NCBI RefSeq assembly: GCF_965232525.1
Contig: NZ_OZ246980.1
Location: 3,348,001 to 3,412,000, forward strand
Origin: Bauldia sp965232525
GTDB taxonomy: Bacteria > Pseudomonadota > Alphaproteobacteria > Rhizobiales > Kaistiaceae
Direction: 5' to 3'
Length of the DNA: 64,000 nt
Part shown: positions 49,183 through 59,001 of the stretch, in pieces
How positions within the stretch are numbered: position 1 is the first letter of the stretch
Layout of the letters: each line of letters begins with the position of its first letter
Notes under the pieces: generated by a model
What the model was told of the DNA's origin: nothing
What the model saw: the letters and a program-made list of their open reading frames with translations, nothing else
Database searches by the model: none
Translations under genes and position numbers: made by a program

Positions 49183-50016
49183 ATGCAGAAGATGCTGGTG
49201 TTTCAGTCGCTGTGGGCGATGGAGCGGCGTCAGACCGATGGCGTAGAACGCAGCCTGGAAGAAAACATCGCCATGATCGTCGACGCCGGCTTCGACGGCA
49301 TCAGTGGCGATTGGCGTGATCGCGAGACCGTCCGGCGCCTGTCCGCTCTGCTGAAGGCCAACGGCCTGACCGCCGAGGGACAGTGCTTCCCGCAGACCGT
49401 CGACGACTTGAAACCGGCCCTGGAGAATGCGACCGAGTTCGGCCTCCATCATCTCGACATCCAGCCCGATGTCCGGCCGCGGCGGCTGCAGGAGTGCATC
49501 CCATTGCTCGAAGGCTGGCGGCGCCTTTCCGAGGAAGTGGACTTCCCGGTCTACATAGAGACCCACCGGGACCGGATGACCACCGACCTCTATTTCACTC
49601 TCGACCTGCTCGACTGTTTCCCCGATCTGAAGCTCCTCGCCGACGTCTCGCACTTCCTTGTCGGCCGGGAGTTCGCTTGGCCGATCTCGGAAGAGAACCA
49701 CGGCTACATCCACCGCGTCCTCGACAATTCGTGGGCGTTCCACGGCCGGGTGGCCAGCCGCGAACAAGTCCAGATCGAAATCTCGTTCCCCCATCACAAG
49801 ATGTGGCTCGATCTGTTTCTGGACTGGTGGGAGTACGGCTTCCGGAGCTGGCGCCGCCGCGCCGGCAGCGACGACACCCTAGCCTTCACCTGCGAGCTCG
49901 GGCCGCAGCCCTATGCGATCACCGGTTCGGACGGGAACGATAGCACCGACCGGTGGACCGAAGCGCTGTTGATGAAGGACCTGGTCAAGGAGCGATGGGA
50001 GGCGTCCGCCTCTTGA
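49183..50016 (+). CDS. TIM-barrel sugar isomerase/epimerase-like protein
   Basis: 277 aa of the xylose-isomerase-like (AP endonuclease 2) superfamily. LEENIAMIVDAGFDGISGDW, GLHHLDIQPD, VYIETHRDRMTTDL with a likely metal Glu, and LLADVSHFLVG with Asp/His are visible; the last Glu sits in FTCELGPQPYAI. The metal-site residues suggest an active isomerase or epimerase on a sugar or inositol. ATG at 49183 follows GGGGAGGA; a start at 49159 is less likely. It lies 31 bp after the reductase gene. MocC of rhizopine catabolism belongs to the same superfamily. Confidence 0.82.
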   Translation: MQKMLVFQSLWAMERRQTDGVERSLEENIAMIVDAGFDGISGDWRDRETVRRLSALLKANGLTAEGQCFPQTVDDLKPALENATEFGLHHLDIQPDVRPRRLQECIPLLEGWRRLSEEVDFPVYIETHRDRMTTDLYFTLDLLDCFPDLKLLADVSHFLVGREFAWPISEENHGYIHRVLDNSWAFHGRVASREQVQIEISFPHHKMWLDLFLDWWEYGFRSWRRRAGSDDTLAFTCELGPQPYAITGSDGNDSTDRWTEALLMKDLVKERWEASAS

Positions 50017-50113
50017 CCGTTCCGCTCGGGGCGGGCTGACATGGTGTCGATGCTGGCCACCGGCCGCGAGGGCCGCTAGAACGGATACAAAGAACCAGAC
50101 AAGGGAGCGAATC

Positions 50114-51241
<1,128 letters not shown>

Positions 51242-51255
51242 GCCGGTTACCTTCC

Positions 51256-51585
51256 ATGAACGACACGATTACAGGCGAATGGGTCGACGCCTGCGCTGCG
51301 GAGGACATCGACGAGGAAGATGTCATCCGCTTCGATCACGCCGGTCAAACCTATGCGATCTACCGGGCGCCCGATGACACCTATTACGCGACGGACGGCA
51401 TCTGCACCCACGAGCACGCGATTCTCGCCGACGGTTTGGTGATGGATGACATGATCGAGTGCCCCAAACACAACGGCAGGTTCGATTACCGCACTGGCAA
51501 GGCGCTTGGGGCGCCGGTCTGTATCGATCTCAAGACGTTTCCAGTGAAGGTGGAAAGCGGTCGGGTTTTCGTTCGCGTGAACTGA
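51256..51585 (+). CDS. Rieske 2Fe-2S ferredoxin, MocE type
   Basis: 109 aa. C50-T-H52 and C69-P-K-H72 make the CxH...CxxH Rieske cluster (GICTHEHA and ECPKHNGRFD). The compact length and the KALGAPVCIDLKTFPVKV tail match the MocE/biphenyl-dioxygenase ferredoxin group. It should shuttle electrons from the reductase to the diiron enzyme. It begins 14 bp after the alcohol dehydrogenase gene. Confidence 0.93.
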   Translation: MNDTITGEWVDACAAEDIDEEDVIRFDHAGQTYAIYRAPDDTYYATDGICTHEHAILADGLVMDDMIECPKHNGRFDYRTGKALGAPVCIDLKTFPVKVESGRVFVRVN

Positions 51586-51705
51586 CACCGGCCGGCGGCC
51601 GCCCGTCGGACTCTTCGACGGAAATTGGCTCTTGGAGTCGGTCGGTTAACCTCTATCCCCCATTTTGACGATTCCGAGTCCGTTGATTCGCGTACAGGGG
51701 GTGTT

Positions 51706-51933
51706 ATGGGCGTCGTTGTTGCGTTTCCGGCGAAGACGCAGAGTGCGGAGACTGGGACAGGGGAAGACAGCGAGCGGGAGGGTGGAGAGCCCGAGATCGA
51801 TCCGTGGACCGCGATCGATGTGGCGATCCGCGACCTTCGCGACATCGCCCGCCGCTGGGGGGAGCCATCGGCATTGGAACAGGCCGAAGCCTGTCGCGCC
51901 ATGCTCGAACGAACCTACCGGGACGGCGATTAG
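51706..51933 (+). CDS. Small acidic protein of unknown function
   Basis: 75 aa: MGVVVAFPAKTQSAETG, an acidic linker (GEDSEREGGEPEIDP), then an amphipathic helical part WTAIDVAIRDLRDIARRWG and LEQAEACRAMLERTY. ATG at 51706 behind AGGGGGT. Coding character is fair and it fits between its neighbours; no family recognised. It converges with recJ, 16 bp apart. Confidence 0.55.
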   Translation: MGVVVAFPAKTQSAETGTGEDSEREGGEPEIDPWTAIDVAIRDLRDIARRWGEPSALEQAEACRAMLERTYRDGD

Positions 51934-51949
51934 CAACCGCCTGCGCTCG

Positions 51950-53764
51950 TCAAGCTGATGGCTGAGCGGCGTCGATCACCCTGAGACTGGGGATCGCCTG
52001 GCCCTGCCAGCGATCGACGGACAGCGTTCCGGCGACGTGCAGCAATTGGCCGCGTGCCGCTTGGAGCGCCCGCCCGAGATCGGTATCCGCCGCCCGGAAC
52101 GCCATCGCCTTGAGCGTTGCGCCATCGCCCGACCTTAGTGTCAGGCGGAGATGACCGTTGGCGCCAAGATCCGCATAAGCGAGGCGATGGTTGGGAAAGG
52201 CGAACACCGGTTCGACATGCCCGGTACCGTAAGGACCGGCGGCCTCGATCGACTCGATCAATTCCACTGTCGCACCGCGCGCGGTAAGCGCCGCGTCGAT
52301 CGCCAGATCCCCCGCATGCCCGAGGCCGGTCGGCGCCGCAATCGCCTCTTCCAGGAAAGCCCGGAAATCCGTCAATCGGTCACGAGCGATGGTCAATCCG
52401 GCAGCCATGGCATGACCCCCGCCCTTGACGGCTATGCCCCGTTCGACCGCCAGACGCACGGCGCGACCGAGATCGACCCCGACGATCGATCGACCGGAGC
52501 CCGATCCGGTTCCGTTCGGCGTGAAGGCGATCGCGACGGCAGGGCGCTGGAAGCGATCCTTTAGCCGCGAAGCGATGAGACCGACGACACCGGGGTGCCA
52601 GGTATCGCTCGCGGTAACCAATACGGTCGGCCCCTCGCCGTCGCCGATTTCCGCCGCGGCCTCAGCGTAGGCCTGCTCGAGCATCGCTGTTTCCAACGCC
52701 TGGCGCTCCCGATTCAGTCGATCGAGTTCATCGGCCAACGCCGCAGTCTCCGCGAGATCGTCGCAGCCGAGCAAACGGGCGCCGAGGGCCGCGTCGCCGA
52801 TCCGTCCGCCAGCATTGATCCGGGGTCCAAGCACGAAGCCGAGGTGATAGGGCGCGATCGGCCCGCCCAGTCGCGCCACATCCGCCAGGGCGGCGAGGCC
52901 GCGGTTTTCCCGACGCGCCATCGCCCGCAATCCCTTAACGACGAACGCGCGATTTAGCCCAACCAGCGGAACCACATCACAGACGGTGCCGAGCGCGACC
53001 AGATCGAGCCAGCGAAGGAGATCGGGCGCGTCGATCCCCGATCCGTAAAACCCACGCTGACGCAGCATTCGATTGACCGCAACGAGGGTCAGGAACGTGA
53101 CGCCCACGGCGGCGAGATAGCCCAGCCCCGACAGGTCGTCGTTGCGATTGGGATTGACCACGGCGATGGCCATCGGGAGATCGGCCCCCACCTGATGGTG
53201 ATCGAGAACCACCACTTCGAGACCAAGCCCTGGCGCTTCCGATAGGGCGTCGAAGCTGGTTGAACCGCAATCCACGCAGACGACGAGCGTGTTGCCGGCG
53301 TCGGCCAACGCCTTCATCGCGGCAACGTTAGGGCCATAGCCCTCGAAAATCCGGTCGGGGATGTAGATCTGCGCGTCGCATTCAACGGCCCTAAGGAAGC
53401 GCTGCAGAAGCGCGGCGGAGCTGGCACCGTCCACATCGTAGTCGCCGAAGATCGCAATGGTCTCTTTGTTCATGATCGCATCGGCGATCCGCTCGGCGGC
53501 GACATCCATATCGGTGACCGCCGAAGGGTCGGGCATCAGGCGTTTCAGCGCCGGGTCGAGAAAGTCGGCGACCGTGTCGGGATCGACGCGGCGCCCCGCC
53601 AGTATGCGGGCGACGATATCGGGCACCCCGTCGCGTTGAGCTATGGCCTGGGCAACGCGCGTTTCAGCGATGCCGAGACGATCGATCCACCGCCGCGCAG
53701 TTACCGATCGCGTGACGCCTAGAAAAGCGTCTTTGCCCTGATCCTCATCCAATCGCTGAAGCAC
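51950..53764 (-). CDS. recJ: Single-stranded-DNA-specific exonuclease RecJ
   Basis: 604 aa. The DHH phosphoesterase core shows DYDVDGASSAA with D108, D110 and D112, VCVDCGSTS, and DHH at 188-190; the DHHA1 region follows with FVLGPRINAGGRI and GGGHAMAAG; a C-terminal OB-fold part ends the protein. It degrades 5' single strands in recombination and mismatch repair. Upstream 60 bp separate it from glpX on the same strand. Confidence 0.95.
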   Translation of the reverse strand: MLQRLDEDQGKDAFLGVTRSVTARRWIDRLGIAETRVAQAIAQRDGVPDIVARILAGRRVDPDTVADFLDPALKRLMPDPSAVTDMDVAAERIADAIMNKETIAIFGDYDVDGASSAALLQRFLRAVECDAQIYIPDRIFEGYGPNVAAMKALADAGNTLVVCVDCGSTSFDALSEAPGLGLEVVVLDHHQVGADLPMAIAVVNPNRNDDLSGLGYLAAVGVTFLTLVAVNRMLRQRGFYGSGIDAPDLLRWLDLVALGTVCDVVPLVGLNRAFVVKGLRAMARRENRGLAALADVARLGGPIAPYHLGFVLGPRINAGGRIGDAALGARLLGCDDLAETAALADELDRLNRERQALETAMLEQAYAEAAAEIGDGEGPTVLVTASDTWHPGVVGLIASRLKDRFQRPAVAIAFTPNGTGSGSGRSIVGVDLGRAVRLAVERGIAVKGGGHAMAAGLTIARDRLTDFRAFLEEAIAAPTGLGHAGDLAIDAALTARGATVELIESIEAAGPYGTGHVEPVFAFPNHRLAYADLGANGHLRLTLRSGDGATLKAMAFRAADTDLGRALQAARGQLLHVAGTLSVDRWQGQAIPSLRVIDAAQPSA

Positions 53765-53824
53765 GCGGCCATCCGTGACGATAGACGGCGGCGATCCTAT
53801 CCGATTCGGCCCTAACGGCAGCCG

Positions 53825-54826
53825 CTATAGCGCGTCGTCGAACTTGTCGAGGTCCTGGTGTTCGGCCTTGATCCAGCGGACCGTGCCGGAAGACGAGCGC
53901 ATCACTACCGTATGGGTGGTCACGGCGTGTTTGGCGAAACGGACCCCGGAGAGCAGGTTGCCGTCGGTCACGCCCGTCGCGGCAAACAGCACATCGCCGA
54001 GCGCCATTTCAGACAAGTCGTATTTGCGGTCGACGTCCTCAATACCCATCCGATGGGCCCGATCCTTTTGTTCGTCCGAGTTGATCACCAGTCGCCCCTG
54101 CATCTGACCGCCAATGCAGCGAAGCGCCGCCGCGGCCAATACGCCCTCCGGGGCCCCGCCGATCCCTAGGTAGATATCGACGCCGGTCTCGTCAGGGCTG
54201 GTGGTGTGGATAACGCCGGCGACATCGCCGTCGCCGATCAGCCGGATGGCCGCACCGGTCGCCCGGATGTCTTCGACCAGCCGCGCGTGACGCGGCCGGT
54301 CGAGAACGCACGCGGTGATCTCGCCGATCGGCACGCCCTTGGCCTCGGCAAGGGCTGCGATATTGTCGTCGGCCGGAGAGTCGAGGTCGACCAAACCGTC
54401 CGGGAACCCCGGGCCGATGGCGACCTTGTCCATATAGACGTCCGGCGCATTGAGCAGGCTGCCTTCTTCGGCAATGGCGATCACCGCCAAGGCGTTAGGC
54501 AGGTTTTTCGCCGCGATCGTGGTCCCTTCGAGCGGATCGAGGGCGATGTCCACGTTCGGCCCTGTCTTCGTTCCGACCTCCTCGCCGATATAGAGCATCG
54601 GTGCTTCGTCGCGCTCGCCTTCGCCGATAACGACTGTCCCATGGATCGGCAAGCGATTGAGTTCCTGCCGCATGGCGTCCACCGCAGCCTGATCGGCCGC
54701 CATCTCGTCGCCGCGGCCCCGCAGGCGCGCCGCCGCGACGGCAGCCCGTTCCGTAACGCGGACCAGTTCGAGCGTAAGAATGCGGTCGAGCGCTGGCCCT
54801 TTGGGAAACCGGACTTCCTGGTTCAT
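53825..54826 (-). CDS. glpX: Fructose-1,6-bisphosphatase class II
   Basis: 333 aa of the Li-sensitive lipid-phosphatase superfamily. Metal and phosphate residues lie in VIGEGERDEAPMLYIGE, DIALDPLEGTT and GGAPEGVLAAAALR. It supports gluconeogenesis. ATG at 54826 follows GAGGTG; a longer reading back to 54865 overlaps hom. It begins 22 bp after hom, and recJ follows, a gene order common in alphaproteobacteria (hom-glpX-recJ). Confidence 0.95.
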   Translation of the reverse strand: MNQEVRFPKGPALDRILTLELVRVTERAAVAAARLRGRGDEMAADQAAVDAMRQELNRLPIHGTVVIGEGERDEAPMLYIGEEVGTKTGPNVDIALDPLEGTTIAAKNLPNALAVIAIAEEGSLLNAPDVYMDKVAIGPGFPDGLVDLDSPADDNIAALAEAKGVPIGEITACVLDRPRHARLVEDIRATGAAIRLIGDGDVAGVIHTTSPDETGVDIYLGIGGAPEGVLAAAALRCIGGQMQGRLVINSDEQKDRAHRMGIEDVDRKYDLSEMALGDVLFAATGVTDGNLLSGVRFAKHAVTTHTVVMRSSSGTVRWIKAEHQDLDKFDDAL

Positions 54827-54848
54827 GGGCGCACCTCGTGGGGTCGGT

Positions 54849-56180
54849 TTAGCCGAGCTGCTCAATCCGTATCATTTGCGGCGCGTCGGCGATATGCCCA
54901 TCGGCCTTGATCGTGTCCAGGGCCGTGCGAATGTCCGCTTCATGCGTGTCATAGGTGATCAGGATGACCGGCGCCGGCTCGACCGGAACCAGTTGGCCGG
55001 GCGCGGCAGCGCGCGGGGCGCGATGACGTTGGACGATTGATTCCAGGGAGATGCCGAGCTCCGCCATCCGGCCCGCGATCGCGGCGAAGGCGCCCGGGCG
55101 ATCGTACACAGCCAGACGGATGTAGTATCCGCCCTCGTGGGCGCGCATCGCTGCGCGCCGGTAAGGCTCCAGATCGGAAGCCGGGCGCCCGAAGGTCCCG
55201 ACCCGGTCGCCACGGGCGATATCGGCAATGTCGCTGATCACCGAGGAGGCGGTTGCTTCGCCCCCTGCCCCGGGACCGCACAGCAGAAGCTCCCCGACCG
55301 AGTCGGCTTCCACCGCCACGGCGTTAGTGACACTGGTGACATTGGCGATCGCCGAACTCTTCGGGATCATGGTCGGGTGGACCCGCTGCTCGATACCGGA
55401 GTCGGTTCGGCATGCCACACCAAGTAACCGGATCCGGTAGCCGAGTTCGTCGGCGGCCTCGAAGTCGGCGGGGCTGATCGACGAGATGCCCTCGACGTAC
55501 ATCGAGTCGCCATCGACCTCCGTGCCAAAGGCAATCGCCGTAAGAAGTGCCAGCTTGTGGGCCGCATCCTGGCCACCCACGTCGAAGCTTGGGTCGGCCT
55601 CGGCGTAGCCAAGCCGCTGGGCGTCAGCGAGGCATTCCTCGAAGCCGATCCCTTCCTGCTCCATGCGGGTCAGGATGTAGTTGCAGGTGCCGTTGAGGAT
55701 TCCGTAGAGGCGGCTCACGGTGTTCCCGGCCAGCGCCTCGCGGAGAGTCTTGATAATCGGGATCCCGCCGGCGGCCGCCGCTTCGAAGTTCAGGCTGACG
55801 CCAGCCGCTTCCGCCTGACGCGCCAGTTCGTTACCGTGCGCGGCGAGCAAAGCCTTGTTGGCGGTGACCACATGCTTGCCGGCCGCGATCGCCGCTTCCA
55901 CCGACGCCTTGGCCGTCCCGTCGGCCCCACCGATGAGTTCGACGAACACGTCGTTGCCCGGATCGGCGGCCAATTCCGTCGCCTGATCGAACCAAGTCAT
56001 GGCCGACAGATCGACACCCCGGTCCTTTGAGCGGTCGCGGGCCGAAACGCCGGTGATGGTGATCGCCCGGCCGCTGCGAACAGCCAGATCGTTGCCGTGA
56101 CGCTCGATCAGATGAACGAGCGCAGAGCCAACGGTCCCGATACCGGCGACGCCGATTCTGAGGGGCGCGGTGGCTTCCAT
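54849..56180 (-). CDS. hom: Homoserine dehydrogenase
   Basis: 443 aa. NAD(P) motif GVAGIGTVGSALVHLI, central catalytic region AAAGGIPIIKTLREAL and NGTCNYILTRME, Lys/Asp in EADPSFDVGGQDAAHKLALL, and a C-terminal ACT domain (YYIRLAVYDRPGAFAAIAGRM) for feedback by threonine. It reduces aspartate semialdehyde to homoserine. Start at 56180; an alternative eight codons earlier is possible. Normally the next upstream gene is the aminotransferase; here a 730-bp insertion lies between them. Confidence 0.95.
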   Translation of the reverse strand: MEATAPLRIGVAGIGTVGSALVHLIERHGNDLAVRSGRAITITGVSARDRSKDRGVDLSAMTWFDQATELAADPGNDVFVELIGGADGTAKASVEAAIAAGKHVVTANKALLAAHGNELARQAEAAGVSLNFEAAAAGGIPIIKTLREALAGNTVSRLYGILNGTCNYILTRMEQEGIGFEECLADAQRLGYAEADPSFDVGGQDAAHKLALLTAIAFGTEVDGDSMYVEGISSISPADFEAADELGYRIRLLGVACRTDSGIEQRVHPTMIPKSSAIANVTSVTNAVAVEADSVGELLLCGPGAGGEATASSVISDIADIARGDRVGTFGRPASDLEPYRRAAMRAHEGGYYIRLAVYDRPGAFAAIAGRMAELGISLESIVQRHRAPRAAAPGQLVPVEPAPVILITYDTHEADIRTALDTIKADGHIADAPQMIRIEQLG

Positions 56181-56262
56181 GGAATTCACGTCCTGTCGAA
56201 ACACGCGCCAAGCGCCGACCGCTTCCGGTCAACCCCCTGACGGTTCTGGTGTTGTAGTCGCA

Positions 56263-56335
56263 GCGGCCCGTGTTCAGCGGGTCGCGTTCAACGGGACGAC
56301 GTTGTGCAACGTTTTGTCAGCGGATTCAAGAAAAC
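56263..56335. repeat. Direct repeat, copy 1 (duplicate of the aminotransferase 3' end)
   Basis: 73 bp matching 56993-57065 at all but two positions; the last 62 bp (56274-56335) are identical. The offset is exactly 730 bp. This copy repeats the final 20 codons and stop of the aminotransferase gene without the rest of that gene. Confidence 0.95.
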
Positions 56336-56365
56336 ACGGAAGCGAGTCGGGGTCGTGAAAATGGG

Positions 56366-56914
56366 TCAGGTGAATACGCCCAACCAGGCAGACTTCACTG
56401 CAGGGACCAGACCACCAACGCCGGAAAGCGACAGACCAAAGTCAACCACGAACAGAGCGACCGGAATGCCGGCGACGGCGACAACGAGAGAGAGAAGAGC
56501 CACCGACCATCTGTATGGCGTTGCCCCCTTGTCCTTTGTCTCCCATAGAAATTTCGCGAACTGGATGCCGCCCACCACCCACGTTGTCACGATGATCACG
56601 AGGGCAGCCCCGGCCACGACGAGGCCGACGAACCTGACGACCGCCTGATTGCCGCTATCGATGGCGCCTGAGATCGACGCCGTCACACCCAGCACCAACG
56701 CAAGCGAGAACGCGATGACTCCGGCGCAGTAGTGCAACGGCGCCCGAAACAGATCTCGGTTGCGGCTGCGATAATAAGCGACCGCTGCTTTCAGGTTTTC
56801 ATCGTTGGCAGCGAATTCCCGCGTAGCGCGCCTCGCCGCATCCCTGAATTCCCTGGAATCGATGATAAAGCTGATCGATTCCTGCAGTTTTTTATTACGC
56901 TCTTCTTCTGTCAT
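56366..56914 (-). CDS. Unknown three-helix membrane protein on the inserted segment
   Basis: 182 aa. A charged, helical cytoplasmic head (MTEEERNKKLQESISFI, then EFRDAARRATREFAANDENLK) precedes three hydrophobic segments (about 65-90, 97-122 and 139-165). No conserved catalytic motif is seen. I chose ATG 56914; a TTG at 56956 would extend it by 14 residues, and neither start has a good SD. The gene is less GC-rich around its start than its neighbours, and the whole gene lies between the two direct repeats, consistent with arrival by insertion. Function unknown. Confidence 0.65.
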   Translation of the reverse strand: MTEEERNKKLQESISFIIDSREFRDAARRATREFAANDENLKAAVAYYRSRNRDLFRAPLHYCAGVIAFSLALVLGVTASISGAIDSGNQAVVRFVGLVVAGAALVIIVTTWVVGGIQFAKFLWETKDKGATPYRWSVALLSLVVAVAGIPVALFVVDFGLSLSGVGGLVPAVKSAWLGVFT

Positions 56915-56992
56915 CGCGATATCTGCGCGGATAACCGAGCGCAATCTTAACACCAAATGGCGGCTCGTCGAGCAGACGCGTGGAATGTGAAC

Positions 56993-57065
56993 GCGGCCCG
57001 CGCTCAGCGGGTCGCGTTCAACGGGACGACGTTGTGCAACGTTTTGTCAGCGGATTCAAGAAAAC
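56993..57065. repeat. Direct repeat, copy 2 (native 3' end of the aminotransferase gene)
   Basis: Partner of 56263-56335. It covers the last codons of the aminotransferase (from the FLESADKTLH stretch to the stop) and a few bases beyond. Copy 2 is in frame with the intact gene; copy 1 is cut off from it. Confidence 0.95.
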
Positions 57066-58221
57066 GCCGGATATTGCGCCCGGCCTGGCGAATCCGCTGC
57101 TCGTTCTCGACCAACGCGATCCGGACATAGTCGTCACCATGCTCGCCGAAGCCGATACCTGGCGCCACGGCAACGTCAGCTTTTTCGATCAGGAGTTTCG
57201 AGAACTCCAGCGACCCTAGGGACCGGAAACGCTCCGGTACCGGCGCCCAGGCAAACATCGACGCGCGTGGCGCAGGGATCGCCCAACCGGCACGACCAAG
57301 ACTCTCGACGAGAACGTCACGGCGCCCTTTATAGGTCGCGCGCATCTCGTCGATACACGCCTGCGGCCCATTGAGCGCTGCCGTGGCCGCCACCTGGATC
57401 GGCGTGAACGCACCGTAATCGAGATAGGATTTGACCCGGCCGAGTGCCGCGATCAGCCGTTCATTGCCAACAGCGAATCCGATCCGCCACCCGGCCATCG
57501 AAAACGTCTTCGACATCGAGGTGAACTCGACCGCGACGTCCATCGCCCCCGGTGCCTGGAGTATCGACGGCGGCGGATTATCGTCGAAATAGACCTCCGA
57601 ATAGGCGAGATCGGAGAGCAGGATCAGGTCGTTGCGGCGGGCGAAGCTCACAAGGTCACGATAGAAATCGAGATCGGCGACATGCGCGGTCGGGTTCGAG
57701 GGGTAGCAGACGACCACCGCGATCGGCTTCGGGATCGAGTGCATGACCGCGCGTTCAAGCGCGCGGAAATAGTCTTCGTCCGGCGCCGCCGGGAGTGCCC
57801 TGATGACGCCGCCCGCCATCAGGAAGCCGAAGGCGTGAATCGGATAGCTCGGGTTGGGACACATCACCACGTCACCCGGTGCGGTGATCGCCTGCGCGAT
57901 GTTGGCGAAGCCCTCCTTCGAGCCGATCGTGACGATAACCTGGCTGTCGGGATCAACCTTAACGCCGAAGCGACGATCGTAGTACGCGGCCTGCGCCCGA
58001 CGCAGGCCGTTGATGCCGCGTGACGCCGAGTAACCGTGGGTGTCCTCACGGCGAGCCGTATCTGCAAGCTTCTCCACGATATGCGGCGGGGTCGGCAGGT
58101 CGGGATTGCCCATGCCGAGATCGACAATGTCGGCACCGGCGCCGCGTGCCCGCGCCTTCAATCTGTTGACGTGCTCGAACACATAAGGCGGCAGGCGCCG
58201 CACGCTGTGAAACTCGCTCAT
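57004..58221 (-). CDS. alaC: Class I/II aminotransferase (AlaC / LL-DAP aminotransferase-like)
   Basis: 405 aa fold-type I PLP enzyme. VDLGMGNPDLPTPPHIVEKL, YSASRGINGLR, VCYPSNPTAHVADL, the PLP lysine in FTSMSKTFSMAGWRIGFAVG and the C-terminal Arg in DDYVRIALVENEQR are visible. This group is often labelled LL-diaminopimelate aminotransferase but in proteobacteria behaves mainly as glutamate-pyruvate aminotransferase (AlaC). It usually sits next to hom, as here apart from the insertion. The start is ATG 58221; a long upstream in-frame stretch is not family-like. Confidence 0.88.
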   Translation of the reverse strand: MSEFHSVRRLPPYVFEHVNRLKARARGAGADIVDLGMGNPDLPTPPHIVEKLADTARREDTHGYSASRGINGLRRAQAAYYDRRFGVKVDPDSQVIVTIGSKEGFANIAQAITAPGDVVMCPNPSYPIHAFGFLMAGGVIRALPAAPDEDYFRALERAVMHSIPKPIAVVVCYPSNPTAHVADLDFYRDLVSFARRNDLILLSDLAYSEVYFDDNPPPSILQAPGAMDVAVEFTSMSKTFSMAGWRIGFAVGNERLIAALGRVKSYLDYGAFTPIQVAATAALNGPQACIDEMRATYKGRRDVLVESLGRAGWAIPAPRASMFAWAPVPERFRSLGSLEFSKLLIEKADVAVAPGIGFGEHGDDYVRIALVENEQRIRQAGRNIRRFLESADKTLHNVVPLNATR

Positions 58222-58240
58222 TGCTGTCGTCTCGTCTGGC

Positions 58241-58900
58241 TCAATTCGTCGGCGCGCATTCGGGATACTTCTCGGCGGCGCCCTGTTCAGAGCATTTTTC
58301 GATCTGTTGCAAGGCCCTCTCGCCATGGGTTTCGGCCTCGCCGGCAACGGACGGGCCGACCGAACCGCCCCCGGCACCACCCTGCCCGGCACGCAGGGCT
58401 TCCAGTTCGGTGATGATCCGCGCCCGCTCCTCCGGGGGCAAGACGACACCGCCGGGTTCCGGCGGTCGTGCATTGAGGTTCGGATAGCCGTCGATCGTCT
58501 GTGGCACCGCCGCCGGCGTGGGCTCGCCGGGCTGCAGGGCCGTCGCAGCAGCGGGAACGGGCGTGGTGGTAACAGGAGCCGGTGTCGTTGCGACCTGTGG
58601 CGTGGGGACGGTGACAGGCGGCGCGGGCGTCGTGGCCGGAGTCACCGCCGTCGCGGGCTCTGCCGTGGGCGTCGTCGCCGACCCGGATGCCGTCGCCACG
58701 CCTGCCTCAGGCGTCGCCGGCGCCGTGTTGAGCACCAGCGGGTCGCCGGTGGCCGCAGGAGGATTGGTCAGGTCCGCCGTGGTTTGCACGCAGCCGCTCA
58801 CAACCAGCGCCGAAAGCAGGGCCAACGGAACAGAAAGCCGGCGAAACACCGGTATCGGCTCCGCTGCAATCTTGTCACGGTGAATGGTTACAGTGATCAA
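58241..58900 (-). CDS. Pro/Ala/Thr-rich lipoprotein of unknown function
   Basis: 219 aa. The lipobox LVVSGC places the lipidated Cys near residue 37 after a basic head and hydrophobic core. Residues 50-130 are a low-complexity Ala/Thr/Pro/Val linker, then a conserved-looking end: PEERARIITELEALRAGQ and a disulfide-capable pair of Cys in EKCSEQGAAEKYPEC. Probably a periplasm-spanning anchor; no named family. 20 bp upstream of the aminotransferase on the same strand. Confidence 0.72.
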   Translation of the reverse strand: MITVTIHRDKIAAEPIPVFRRLSVPLALLSALVVSGCVQTTADLTNPPAATGDPLVLNTAPATPEAGVATASGSATTPTAEPATAVTPATTPAPPVTVPTPQVATTPAPVTTTPVPAAATALQPGEPTPAAVPQTIDGYPNLNARPPEPGGVVLPPEERARIITELEALRAGQGGAGGGSVGPSVAGEAETHGERALQQIEKCSEQGAAEKYPECAPTN

Positions 58901-59001
58901 AGCGTTAAGACCCGCTCTGCTATGGTTTTACCAACTAACACGATCACGCGATAATATGTCGAAAAAGCGGGTTAGCCGCGTTTAGGCGACGTCGAACGAG
59001 C

